Origin: Bacillota bacterium
GTDB taxonomy: Bacteria; Bacillota; Clostridia; Acetivibrionales; DTU013
Direction of reading: 5' to 3'
Assembly: GCA_023412665.1 (NCBI GenBank)
Contig: JAEZCA010000035.1
Span: 124,001-188,000, forward strand
Length of the DNA stretch: 64,000 bases
Of this stretch, positions 8,152 through 16,214 are shown piece by piece (position 1 is the first letter of the stretch; the number at the start of each line of letters is the position of its first letter). The notes beneath the pieces were generated by a model. It did not search any database. It worked only from the letters and a program-made list of their open reading frames with translations, and was not told the DNA's origin. Both the position numbers and the translations under genes were made by a program.

Positions 8152-8183
8152 AAAAAAGAAAAACTTCGGGATAAACCCAAAGT
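8152..8183 (-). terminator. Rho-independent terminator of tRNA-Pro
   Basis: On the minus strand, an 8-bp perfect stem ACTTTGGG/CCCGAAGT with loop TTTAT is followed by TTTTTCTTTTTT. It begins five bases after the tRNA CCA end. Confidence 0.9.
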
Positions 8184-8187
8184 CTTC

Positions 8188-8263
8188 TGGTCGGAGTGAC
8201 AGGATTCGAACCTGCGGCATCTTGGTCCCAAACCAAGCGCGCTACCAGCTGCGCTACACCCCG
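8188..8263 (-). tRNA. tRNA-Pro(TGG)
   Basis: 76 nt with encoded CCA. The acceptor stem CGGGGTG/CACTCCG has one G-T pair. The D arm is GCGCAGCTGGTAGCGC, the anticodon stem CTTGG/CCAAG with loop TTTGGGA giving anticodon TGG, and the T arm GCAGG-TTCGAAT-CCTGT. The CGGGGTG start is typical of bacterial proline tRNAs. It is a monocistronic unit with its own promoter and terminator. Confidence 0.97.
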
Positions 8264-8290
8264 CTATTCAATTTTGCAGACGCAAAGTAT

Positions 8291-8319
8291 ATTTTACTAC
8301 ATACCTGGCAATTAATCAA
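8291..8319 (-). promoter_or_regulatory. Sigma-A promoter of tRNA-Pro
   Basis: On the minus strand TTGATT, a 17-base spacer and TAAAAT; transcription would start about 20 bases before the tRNA. Confidence 0.7.
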
Positions 8320-8388
8320 TGGGTATCTGTTGCCAATATAAACAAATATTTTAACCGTTTTGAAAGACTTTTGTAACAGTATAATAAC

Positions 8389-8417
8389 TTGCTACGCCTG
8401 TCCTCGTGCCTTATAAT
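8389..8417 (+). promoter_or_regulatory. Sigma-A promoter of the TtcA-like gene
   Basis: TTGCTA, 17-base spacer, TATAAT, giving a leader of about 105 bases before the GTG start at 8531. No recognised riboswitch is seen in that leader. Confidence 0.65.
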
Positions 8418-8530
8418 TGAACTATAGGATAAAAGGTGCTATTTTTTTCAGATGAGATATTTCCCGGTTTCAAGAAATAAATAATTCGGACGGACAGCAT
8501 AACAAAATTTATATAAAAAGCAGGTTTACA

Positions 8531-9250
8531 GTGATACAAGATAAAAGAATACTGGGGCAGACAAGAAAGGCGATCCAGGATTATGACATGATCCGGGAAG
8601 GAGACCGAATAGCGGTAGGAGTTTCCGGCGGCAAGGATTCCCTGACATTGCTGGTCGCATTGAGAAAGCTGATGGACTTCTACCCCACCCGATTCGAGCT
8701 CAAGGCAATAACGCTTGCGATGGGGATCGGTGAGCCGGATTATTCACCGGTCAGGAAGCTTTGCAGCGAAATCGGTGTTGAGTACATAGTTGAAGATACA
8801 TACATAGGAAAGATAGTTTTTGAAGCAAGACAGGAACAAAATCCCTGCTCGCTTTGCGCAAATCTTCGGCGTGGCGCGCTGAACAGCACAGCTCTGAAGC
8901 ATGGCTGCAACAAGGTAGCGCTGGCCCACAACCGAGATGATGTCATAGAGACCCTGCTTTTGAGCACATTTTATGAAGGCCGCATACACTCATTCTCTCC
9001 GGTCACATATCTGGACAGGAAAGGCATTTATGTCATCAGGCCGCTGATATATGTGGAAGAGAAACAGATCAAGGCTTTCATAAAGACAAACGACATACAG
9101 GTAGTGCACAATCCCTGTACTGCAAACGGACATACAAAAAGGCAGTACATAAAGGAGCTGCTTTCGGATATGTCATCAGACAACAGGGAGATAAAAAGCA
9201 ACATATTCGGTGCCATAAAGCGTTCGGGTCTGGATGGCTGGCACGAATAG
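8531..9250 (+). CDS. TtcA-family PP-loop tRNA 2-thiolation enzyme
   Basis: 239 residues. The PP-loop ATP-pyrophosphatase motif SGGKDS lies at residues 32-37, the CxxC pair at C106/C109 in CSLCANLRRG, and a third cysteine at C196 in HNPCTANG. This three-cysteine pattern is that of TtcA, which adenylates and thiolates cytidine 32 of tRNA using an iron-sulfur cluster; related TtuA-type enzymes thiolate U54. Both are cytoplasmic. The start is GTG with AGG 8 bases upstream, which is weak. It ends 24 bases before the phosphodiester-glycosidase gene and may be cotranscribed with it, although no functional link is evident. Substrate position on the tRNA is inferred from the family only. Confidence 0.85.
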   Translation: MIQDKRILGQTRKAIQDYDMIREGDRIAVGVSGGKDSLTLLVALRKLMDFYPTRFELKAITLAMGIGEPDYSPVRKLCSEIGVEYIVEDTYIGKIVFEARQEQNPCSLCANLRRGALNSTALKHGCNKVALAHNRDDVIETLLLSTFYEGRIHSFSPVTYLDRKGIYVIRPLIYVEEKQIKAFIKTNDIQVVHNPCTANGHTKRQYIKELLSDMSSDNREIKSNIFGAIKRSGLDGWHE

Positions 9251-9274
9251 CAAGCACAAATAACGGAGGTCAAA

Positions 9275-12193
9275 ATGTTCAGAAACAAAGGGAAAAGTAA
9301 ATATATGGCCATTGTTTTATCTGCAGCATTGCTGCTGACGCCGGTCATATCATCAGATGTATATGCAGCTGACCCTACAGCTGCAAACGTTATACATGAG
9401 GAAAGAACCACTCAAACAGTTACCCAGGGTGTCACGCTTGAAAATCTCATCAGGTTTACAAAAGACGGATGGTACAACTTCCATATACTCAAAGTGGATT
9501 TGTCCAATAAATACATTAGCGTAGACACATTAACAAATATCGAATCCTTCTCCAAGCGGGCTTCTGCCAAGAAGCTCGCTGAACAAAGCGGAGCCGTGGC
9601 TGCAGTGAATGGAAGCTTCTTCACACCTGCAGGCACAGGCATTGGTTATCCGGTAGGAGTGTCAGTACAATCCTCCGATATCCAGAGCGCCTCCGATAAC
9701 ATAAACAAATACAGCAATTCAATGGCCTCACTGTCCATTACAAAAGACAACAGGGTCCTGCTGGATTTCTGGAAGGCAAATTTGGTCCTGGCTTCAGAGA
9801 GCGGTGCATCGGTCCCCTTCCAGCACTACAACAAAGCAACCGGCAACGGCTATACCGACATTTACGTCTACGATAGAAAATGGGGAAAAACTGCTGTCGG
9901 AGCAACTGACGAAATGCCGGACCTGTTTCAGATGGTTGTGGAGAATGGCACAGTGACCCAGCAAATCTCCGGTCAGCCTGCTGTGGAAATACCTGAAAAC
10001 GGCTTTGTCGCGGTAACCAGGACCGCCGGCGCGAATAAGCTCAAAGGCGCATTTACGCTGGGCGACAAGGTATCAATGAATATAGTTTCAACACCCGACT
10101 GGAAAGACATAAAAATGTCTTTATCCGGCAGCGCTATTCTGGTAGAAAACGGCGCCATCCCCGCCAAGTTCTCATTTACCGCTTCAGATACAGTTGTAAA
10201 AAGCCCTAAAACGGCGCTTGGTTTTTCAAAGGACGGCAAGATGCTGTATCTTGTGACAGTTGATGGCAGACAGACCGCAAGTATCGGCCTGACGCTGAAG
10301 GACATGGCGCTGTTCATGCAGAGCATCGGGGCGTACAATGCGCTGAACATGGACGGCGGCGGTTCAACTACGATGGTTGCAAGGCCACTTGGCGAAACCG
10401 GCGTCAAAGTAATGAACAAGCCCTCTGACGGAGTAACCAGATCAGTGATTAACGGCGTAGGCGTATTCACATCGGCGCCGCAATCAGAGCTCGCCGGTTT
10501 GATCATTGAAACCAACGACAGATATATGTTTACCCATGCAACAAGGGTGTTCACAGTCAAGGGCTATGATAAATACAACAATCCGGTCGATGTCGATCCT
10601 TCAGCAATAAAATGGAGTGTGTCCGGAGTCAAGGGAGAGTTCCAGAGAAATGTGTTCCGTCCCAGTACATACGGCGAAGGCGTAGTGAAGGCCAGCATCG
10701 GCAAGATAACAGCATCGAAGAGCATCAGTGTTCTGTCAAAGCCTGCAGCTATAAAAATAAGCAGCTCGGAATTGAAGTTGCCTGTCGGCAAATCCAAGAG
10801 CTTCACTATCACCGGTATTAACCCTAGAGGTTACATGGCAGCAATAGAGCCAAACGATTTGAAATGGGTCGTAACAGGCGAGCTTGGTACGATCAATAAC
10901 GGTGTGTTCACTGCTATAAAAGGAGGAGCGGGCTTTATTGACGCATCCTTTGGAGATGCCCATGCCTACTGCAGTATATCCATCTCCTCTGACGTGTCCA
11001 GAGTAGTTGATGAATTTGAAGAGCTTAAAGGCTCATTCCAGTCGTATCCGGTAACGGTGGAAGGCTACTACGACCTGTCGGACGAGCAAAAGATATCCGG
11101 TATGAGCTCCGGCAAGCTGGAGTATAATTTCACGACAAATACCGATGTATCGCGTGCAGCATACTATGCTCTGTCCGACGAAGGACTCCTGATCGATAAA
11201 GGTATTTCCAGGATAGGCCTCCAGGTCTATAACGACCATGAAAACTCAAGCTGGCTGCGGGCAGAGCTGATCGATGCAGACGGCAAAAAGCAGGTGGTGG
11301 ATCTGGCAAACCCGATGAACTGGACCGGCTGGAAATATATAGACGCCTCAGTCGAGCATATAAAAATGCCTGCAAGGCTCTCAAGAATATACATCGTACA
11401 GACCAACCCCGATCTGGATGCAGGCTGCCTGTACCTTGACGACCTGACACTGACGGTGAGCGGATACCCGACATTGGAGGGCCTGGAAATCCCGGAGGAT
11501 ACACCCTTCAAGGATGAACAGAATGTTGCAGTCAGCTTTAAAAAGGCTACCTCCGACTCCTTCCGCTTTGGTGTTATGGGACAGTCCTCCGCTCCGGGGA
11601 ATGATATCGAAAAGAAACTTGCCAAGCTGTTTGCCGATAAAGTGACAAAATACCTGGAAGTCGGCGCTATAGTTGGCAGCGGCTCACATGAGTCGATAAC
11701 AGGCCAGATTAAGAAAAAGACTGTTGTAGCAACACACACGGTTGATCTCAAGAGCACTAAGGCCGTTGATTACAAATACTCTGTCACCGACTTTAAAAAC
11801 AGCAGATTTATCAAGCTGGATACAAGGAAAAAGGGCCTGCGGCTCAGCGACCCTGACCAGTGGGGCAAGCTTCTGAAGGATCTTGAATCCTTCAAGGGTC
11901 AAAACCTGTTTATCTTTATGGATACTGCTCCCGAATCCTTTACCGACAAGCTGGAGCTTGAACTGTTTAAGGAAACACTTAAAGATTACAGGTATAATAC
12001 CCTCAGAAATGTATGCGTTTTCTATAACGGCAAAAATAATGAATGCAATGTCGAAAATGGAGTAAGGTATTTTGAAACTTCAGGCTACGCAGTACCGGAT
12101 TTAAATTCGAAAAACACCGGTAATGCGCAGTATCTGCTCGTAACTGTTAAGGGGAATTCTGTAACGTACGTTTATAAGCCCATAGATTCCTGA
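9275..12193 (+). CDS. Secreted phosphodiester-glycosidase (NAGPA domain) multidomain protein
   Basis: 972 residues. A signal peptide (lysine-rich start, hydrophobic 12-25, cleavage near VYA-AD) is followed by a NAGPA/DUF2233 domain at ~45-400. This has AAVNGSFFTP near 112 and the hallmark NMDGGGSTTM near 358, as in the uncovering enzyme that cleaves GlcNAc-1-P diesters. Residues ~405-580 are two Ig-like (BIG2-type) modules, and ~585-745 look like a carbohydrate-binding beta-sandwich. The last ~210 residues resemble a calcineurin-like phosphoesterase scaffold without its metal-ligand histidines (no GDxH or GNH). Likely substrate: phosphodiester-linked wall sugars or exopolysaccharide. Ribosome site GGAGG 6 bases before the ATG. 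It lacks SLH or sortase signals, so it is either released or held by its sugar-binding modules. Confidence 0.8.
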   Translation: MFRNKGKSKYMAIVLSAALLLTPVISSDVYAADPTAANVIHEERTTQTVTQGVTLENLIRFTKDGWYNFHILKVDLSNKYISVDTLTNIESFSKRASAKKLAEQSGAVAAVNGSFFTPAGTGIGYPVGVSVQSSDIQSASDNINKYSNSMASLSITKDNRVLLDFWKANLVLASESGASVPFQHYNKATGNGYTDIYVYDRKWGKTAVGATDEMPDLFQMVVENGTVTQQISGQPAVEIPENGFVAVTRTAGANKLKGAFTLGDKVSMNIVSTPDWKDIKMSLSGSAILVENGAIPAKFSFTASDTVVKSPKTALGFSKDGKMLYLVTVDGRQTASIGLTLKDMALFMQSIGAYNALNMDGGGSTTMVARPLGETGVKVMNKPSDGVTRSVINGVGVFTSAPQSELAGLIIETNDRYMFTHATRVFTVKGYDKYNNPVDVDPSAIKWSVSGVKGEFQRNVFRPSTYGEGVVKASIGKITASKSISVLSKPAAIKISSSELKLPVGKSKSFTITGINPRGYMAAIEPNDLKWVVTGELGTINNGVFTAIKGGAGFIDASFGDAHAYCSISISSDVSRVVDEFEELKGSFQSYPVTVEGYYDLSDEQKISGMSSGKLEYNFTTNTDVSRAAYYALSDEGLLIDKGISRIGLQVYNDHENSSWLRAELIDADGKKQVVDLANPMNWTGWKYIDASVEHIKMPARLSRIYIVQTNPDLDAGCLYLDDLTLTVSGYPTLEGLEIPEDTPFKDEQNVAVSFKKATSDSFRFGVMGQSSAPGNDIEKKLAKLFADKVTKYLEVGAIVGSGSHESITGQIKKKTVVATHTVDLKSTKAVDYKYSVTDFKNSRFIKLDTRKKGLRLSDPDQWGKLLKDLESFKGQNLFIFMDTAPESFTDKLELELFKETLKDYRYNTLRNVCVFYNGKNNECNVENGVRYFETSGYAVPDLNSKNTGNAQYLLVTVKGNSVTYVYKPIDS

Positions 12194-12242
12194 TTATCCT
12201 TTACCTAAAAGGGGTAAAAATAAAAAAGCTTCTGCTGACAGA

Positions 12243-12295
12243 GCGCAAAATGTATTATACTTATAGCTGAGTGCATAAGTATATACCTTTTGCGC
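12243..12295 (+). promoter_or_regulatory. 53-nt near-perfect inverted repeat before the DUF362 gene
   Basis: The left arm 12243-12264 (GCGCAAAATGTATTATACTT and two more bases) pairs with 12275-12295 (ATAAGTATATACCTTTTGCGC backwards), with one mismatch, one bulge and a 10-base loop. No T-run follows, so it is not an ordinary terminator. It lies between the glycosidase stop and the ribosome site at 12320. It could be a dyad operator overlapping a TATACT-type -10, an mRNA stabilising stem, or a small mobile palindrome. Confidence 0.55.
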
Positions 12296-12336
12296 CTTGA
12301 CTTTGTTATCAACACTTTTAAGGAGGATTCAGACCA

Positions 12337-13416
12337 ATGGCAGAAAATATTTTATTTGCATCGGTGGAGTATGACAAATACGACTCGGACGATACACTCC
12401 CGGCTAAGTTCGGACGTCTGATAGACCAGATGGGCATGCAGGATGTGGTAAAAGGAAAATGGACTGTGATCAAGATGCATTTGGGCAGGTTTATCGGTTA
12501 TTCCACAATACCGCCTCTTTTCGTAAAAATACTTGTGGACAAGCTTAAAGGCTACGGCGCAGAGGTATACATAACCGACCAGGAAGTATCCGAGGCAATC
12601 CCCCGCGGATACAGCGAGGATTATCTGGGAGCGCCGATCGTTGCCGCCGCAGGTGTCACGGGAAGATACTTTTACGAGAAGCATGTGGACTTTAAAAGCT
12701 TTAAGAATGTAGATATAGCCGGGAACATATTTGATGCGGATGTCATGATCGACCTTTCCCATGTTAAAGGCCATGGAGTATGCGGTTATGGCGGCGCCTG
12801 CAAGAATATCGCCATGGGCTGCGTCACAGACAGGACCCGCCAGCAGCTCCACGGCCTTGAAGGCGGCATCGAATGGGATGAGGACATCTGCACCCACTGT
12901 GAGCTGTGCTTAAACAGCTGCAACCATTATGCCAACAGCTTCGAGGATGGAAAGTACACGGTCAATTATCACCATTGCACCCTTTGCCAGCATTGCGTGA
13001 AGGTTTGCCCTGTCTCTGCCATGAAAATGCTTGCAAATCAATATGAGGATTTTCAAAGAGGAATGGCTCTATGTACACAGGAAGTCCTTAAGACCTTTGA
13101 GCCCGGAAATGTATTCTATATAAATTTCTTGATCAATATAACAGCATTGTGTGACTGCTGGGGCCTGACAACGCCTTCCCTTGTTCCCGATATAGGCGTC
13201 ATGGCTTCAAAGGACATCGTTGCCATCGAAAAAGCCTGCCTGGATGCAATAAAGTACGAAAACCTGATACCGGCCGGAGTACCGAAGGGCCATGAATTGC
13301 GCAGTGAAGGGCATCTGTTCGAAAGGCTCCACGGCAAGAATCCCTTCATTCAGCTGAAGGAGCTTGAAAAGCTCGGCCTTGGCTCCATGGAATACAATAT
13401 AAAAGAGATAAAATAG
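12337..13416 (+). CDS. DUF362 protein with two 4Fe-4S ferredoxin motifs
   Basis: 359 residues. The DUF362 domain covers most of the chain (residues ~40-170 with HVKGHGVCGYGGACKNIAMG, and the C-terminal third). Two ferredoxin-like clusters lie between: CTHCELCLNSCNHY near residue 187 and CTLCQHCVKVCPVSAM near 214. DUF362 proteins are widespread in anaerobes and are presumed redox proteins of unknown substrate; there is no signal peptide, so it is cytoplasmic. Start: AAGGAGG about 9 bases before the ATG. It is followed by a bidirectional terminator at 13443. In the first cluster the fourth cysteine is followed by NHY where typical ferredoxins have CP, so that cluster may be modified. Confidence 0.85.
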   Translation: MAENILFASVEYDKYDSDDTLPAKFGRLIDQMGMQDVVKGKWTVIKMHLGRFIGYSTIPPLFVKILVDKLKGYGAEVYITDQEVSEAIPRGYSEDYLGAPIVAAAGVTGRYFYEKHVDFKSFKNVDIAGNIFDADVMIDLSHVKGHGVCGYGGACKNIAMGCVTDRTRQQLHGLEGGIEWDEDICTHCELCLNSCNHYANSFEDGKYTVNYHHCTLCQHCVKVCPVSAMKMLANQYEDFQRGMALCTQEVLKTFEPGNVFYINFLINITALCDCWGLTTPSLVPDIGVMASKDIVAIEKACLDAIKYENLIPAGVPKGHELRSEGHLFERLHGKNPFIQLKELEKLGLGSMEYNIKEIK

Positions 13417-13442
13417 AAGTGCTTCATGACTCAATGTTCGAA

Positions 13443-13481
13443 AAAAGCCTGATACAGAGAAATCATCTATATCAGGCTTTT
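13443..13481. terminator. Bidirectional terminator
   Basis: Stem AAAAGCCTGATA/TATCAGGCTTTT with a 15-base loop, giving T-rich flanks on both strands. It separates the plus-strand DUF362 gene from the minus-strand gene at 13546. Confidence 0.75.
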
Positions 13482-13545
13482 GCTGTATCATGTCTTCATT
13501 GTTCGCCAGACATACTGTTACTGCTTTTACCTTTTTTGCAGTCTA

Positions 13546-14079
13546 TCACCTTTGAATCTCAGAATATAAGTGTCTGTTCCTGTAAAATATCTCCTCCAGC
13601 GACTCGATATCGGCCGGATCAAGTCTTTCTGCTGCATATTCCAACAATGCAGTAATTTCTTCATCCGTTATACCATCCCTTGAAATATCGGACAGCATTT
13701 TCAAATCATCCCTATCAATCCTTGATACTATATATGCCAGAGTTATTTTGTCCCTCAAACTCATTTCATTAATCAGAATTTCTGCATCACCCAGGTCAGG
13801 CAGGCTGCTTAACGAATAATTGCTTTCGGTAGAGACGTCGCCTGCGATAGAACTGTCCCCTTTGGCAGAACCGTCCCCCTCGACAGAACTGTCCCCCTCG
13901 ACAGAACCGTCCCCTTTGGCAGAGACGTCGCCTGCGATAGAACTGTCCCCCTCTATTAGCAGCAGATCGGATAAATGGATATTGAAGTGCACGCGCAACA
14001 CAATGAGGTTTACAATGCACATCAAGATGAAAATGAACGCTAGCACCGATATCAGACTGCGGATTCTAATTTTTCGCAT
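13546..14079 (-). CDS. Membrane-anchored protein with hexapeptide repeats, unknown function
   Basis: 177 residues, not recognised. The N-terminus has a basic start (MRKIRIRS) and one transmembrane helix (~10-30). Next comes a repeat region at ~43-82 made of hexapeptides G-D-x-S-x-x (for example GDSSIAGDVSAKGDGSVEGD), flexible and acidic. The C-terminal ~85 residues are predicted helical, with SRDGITDEEITALLEYAAE and DPADIESLEEIF. It probably sits outside the membrane on a flexible stalk. The repeat DNA contains an exact 30-bp duplication (13831-13860 and 13921-13950). The ribosome site AGG lies inside a hairpin (14081-14116). It follows galU on the same strand and may be cotranscribed. Confidence 0.7.
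   Translation of the reverse strand: MRKIRIRSLISVLAFIFILMCIVNLIVLRVHFNIHLSDLLLIEGDSSIAGDVSAKGDGSVEGDSSVEGDGSAKGDSSIAGDVSTESNYSLSSLPDLGDAEILINEMSLRDKITLAYIVSRIDRDDLKMLSDISRDGITDEEITALLEYAAERLDPADIESLEEIFYRNRHLYSEIQR
13831..13950 (-). repeat. 18-bp tandem repeats within the coding sequence
   Basis: About 6.7 degenerate copies of an 18-bp unit; on the minus strand each reads roughly GGGGACAGTTCTGTCGAG. The outer 30 bp at 13831-13860 and 13921-13950 are identical. The units are arranged symmetrically by encoded residues: IA, AK, VE, VE, AK, IA. Confidence 0.85.
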
Positions 14080-14080
14080 A

Positions 14081-14116
14081 AAATAATACCTGCAATTTCT
14101 TTTACAGGTATTATTT
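14081..14116 (-). promoter_or_regulatory. Hairpin covering the ribosome site of the hexapeptide-repeat gene
   Basis: A perfect 12-bp stem AAATAATACCTG/CAGGTATTATTT with a 12-base loop lies between galU and the ATG at 14079. The only AGG ribosome-site candidate is in the 3' arm, so the stem could restrict translation. With no U-run it is a poor terminator. Confidence 0.5.
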
Positions 14117-14159
14117 GCATTATAACTGCTTTACTATTCATTTTTTACAGCGTTACAGC

Positions 14160-15035
14160 TTAAAGAGTTTTTACTATATCCTTCAGATAGGCTGCAAATT
14201 CATCCTTCAGTTCATTCCGCTTCAGTGCGAATTCAACCGTCGCCTCCAGGAAGCCCTGCTTATTGCCCACGTCATACCGCTTCCCGATAAAATCATATGC
14301 ATAAACCGAATTCGATGACAGCAGAGCCTTCAGAGCATCCGTCAGCTGTATTTCCCCGCCTTTTCCCGGAGCTGCCCTCTCGAGGTATGAAAAAATCTCA
14401 GGAGTGATTATATATCTGCCAAGTATGGCCACATTGGATGGAGCCTTTTCACGCTCCGGCTTCTCAACCATATCCTCTACCCTGTAGATCCGCTCCCCGA
14501 TCCCGTAGCCTTTGATTATGCCATACTTTGAAACGTCGTTTTCAGGGACATGCTGAACACCCAGGATAGTTGTATTATACTGCTCATAGGCACCTATCAT
14601 CTGCTTGAGGCACGGCACCTCGGAGTCCACTATATCATCTCCGAGCAATACCGCAAAGGGTTCATTGTCAATAAAGGAACGGGCGCAATATATTGCATGT
14701 CCAAGTCCTCTGGGCTCCTTTTGCCTGATATAGTTCACATTGGCCAGATTTGAAATCTCCTGTACAAGAGACAGCAGCTCTTCTTCCCCTTTTCTCGTGA
14801 GCATGTCCTCAAGCTCGTAGGATTTGTCGAAATGGTCTTCGATAGCTCTTTTTCCGCGTCCTGTCACTATCAGGATGTCCTCGATACCCGATGCGACAGC
14901 TTCCTCTATAATATATTGGATAGTAGGCTTGTCTACTATTGGAAGCATCTCTTTAGGCTGAGCCTTGGTGGCCGGCAGAAATCTGGTGCCCATCCCGGCT
15001 GCAGGAATAACGGCCTTGCGTATCTTCAAATCCAT
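14160..15035 (-). CDS. galU: UTP-glucose-1-phosphate uridylyltransferase
   Basis: 291 residues, the normal length for bacterial GalU. The nucleotide-binding motif AAGMGTRFLPATKAQPKEML is at residues ~10-29, followed by KPTIQYIIEEAVASGI, EPRGLGHA, LLGDDIV and late GKRYDVGNKQGFLEA. It makes UDP-glucose from UTP and glucose-1-phosphate in the cytoplasm, supplying glycolipid, teichoic acid and surface polysaccharide synthesis. Start at 15035 because GGGGAGAG stands just upstream; a longer frame back to 15095 lacks a ribosome site. It heads a short minus-strand unit that may include the hexapeptide-repeat gene. It complements wecA/wecB at 28243-30545 and the glycan operon at the left edge. Confidence 0.96.
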   Translation of the reverse strand: MDLKIRKAVIPAAGMGTRFLPATKAQPKEMLPIVDKPTIQYIIEEAVASGIEDILIVTGRGKRAIEDHFDKSYELEDMLTRKGEEELLSLVQEISNLANVNYIRQKEPRGLGHAIYCARSFIDNEPFAVLLGDDIVDSEVPCLKQMIGAYEQYNTTILGVQHVPENDVSKYGIIKGYGIGERIYRVEDMVEKPEREKAPSNVAILGRYIITPEIFSYLERAAPGKGGEIQLTDALKALLSSNSVYAYDFIGKRYDVGNKQGFLEATVEFALKRNELKDEFAAYLKDIVKTL

Positions 15036-15336
15036 CTCTCCCCTGACATTATATTGATCACAAATACTCTGTGTTTCATTTACATTATTATACACTATTG
15101 CTCATCAGGATTGATAAGAAATATTTGAAAAATTTGTTTACCGGTCATGCATAACTGATCACTGGCTTAGAAATAACAAACTTGACACATCTGCAAATTT
15201 GATAATATGATTTTATTATCAGGTAATTTTTGCAATAATAAAAATTTTCTTTGTATTGATAGGTTATAAAGTTTGGAAAAACGAATGCATAATAATAATA
15301 ATAATGGAACAAAACCAGCAGAGGTGGAGGATACAT

Positions 15337-16161
15337 ATGATACATTTTGAGTTCAAGGCATATGCAGTTCTCAATGAGATCGATCTCAACAAAATAGCTG
15401 TCAGCTGCGGCATCCCGAAAAAATACACCTGGGAGGAGCCTCTCATTCTGCATAACGGGCTTTTGCAGAAAATACTCGGAAGGGATTATGAGGAAGGCTG
15501 CAGGGTATTCGTTTTCTCCTTCGGCTGTATCGTGCTGGTTAACGTGCCGGAGAGCGAAATGCCTCCCCTGCTGAAATACATCAGGGAGTTCGAGCCGGAA
15601 CTCGACCTGAACAATTGGAGCCGGTACAGCGATGAGTATGAATTACGCGCTGAGCCTGAAGGGCGCCTTAAAATAACGGATGCATATGCCATTGTACCGA
15701 AGTATGAGTTCTTCTATACAGAGCTGGCCGCAACAATTATAGCGAAATCAGTAGCTATGGAAAAAACTGAGTTCGAGCTCGGCAAAATATTTGACAGGCT
15801 GGAAACCATGATAGACCGTCTGGAACACGGTCAGCTGCACGTGGGCAACAGAGAGCTTGCAAGGACGACTGCAAGGGTGACGAGGCACCAGTACAATACC
15901 GTCAGCTATATAATGATACTTGATAAACCCGATATTACCTGGAGCAACAGTGACGCATCGCTGTTTTATGAAAAAATGTCCGACTTTTTTGAGCTGAATG
16001 ACAGATACACTATACTGACAAAGAAAGCTGACATTTTAAATAACATTATCAACGGTTTTTCATCTATCAGCCATTCTATCAGAGGGCTGTTCGTGGAATG
16101 GATAATCGTTGCATTGATCGTCGTTGAGGTAATACTGATGATAATGGACTTTATTCTGTAA
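15337..16161 (+). CDS. RMD1/YagE-family (DUF155) membrane protein
   Basis: 274 residues. The pattern matches the RMD1/Sif2 (DUF155) family: an N-terminal beta-rich domain (FVFSFGCIVLVNV near 60), a central helical region with the family-typical TARVTRHQYNTVS, and a C-terminal segment ending in one transmembrane helix (VEWIIVALIVVEVILMIMDF). The family includes yeast RMD1 and human RMND1, which are membrane-tethered, but a biochemical activity is not established. Start: GGAGG 7 bases before the ATG at 15337. The leader holds an ATA trinucleotide run (15289-15305). A paralogue follows 53 bases downstream, so the pair probably forms one operon ending at the terminator at 17209. Confidence 0.8.
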   Translation: MIHFEFKAYAVLNEIDLNKIAVSCGIPKKYTWEEPLILHNGLLQKILGRDYEEGCRVFVFSFGCIVLVNVPESEMPPLLKYIREFEPELDLNNWSRYSDEYELRAEPEGRLKITDAYAIVPKYEFFYTELAATIIAKSVAMEKTEFELGKIFDRLETMIDRLEHGQLHVGNRELARTTARVTRHQYNTVSYIMILDKPDITWSNSDASLFYEKMSDFFELNDRYTILTKKADILNNIINGFSSISHSIRGLFVEWIIVALIVVEVILMIMDFIL

Positions 16162-16214
16162 AATGGTATGCATTGCAGCAAATATTCCAGCAAAGGACAA
16201 ATCGGCGGTGAAAT

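Noticed and set aside
13801..13960. Possible CRISPR array
   Set aside because: The regular units are 18 bp, in frame and contiguous without spacers; they encode a peptide repeat.
15289..15305. ATA trinucleotide run as a phase-variation switch
   Set aside because: It is in the leader outside both hexamer-like boxes and the frame, with only five or six units; nothing indicates switching.
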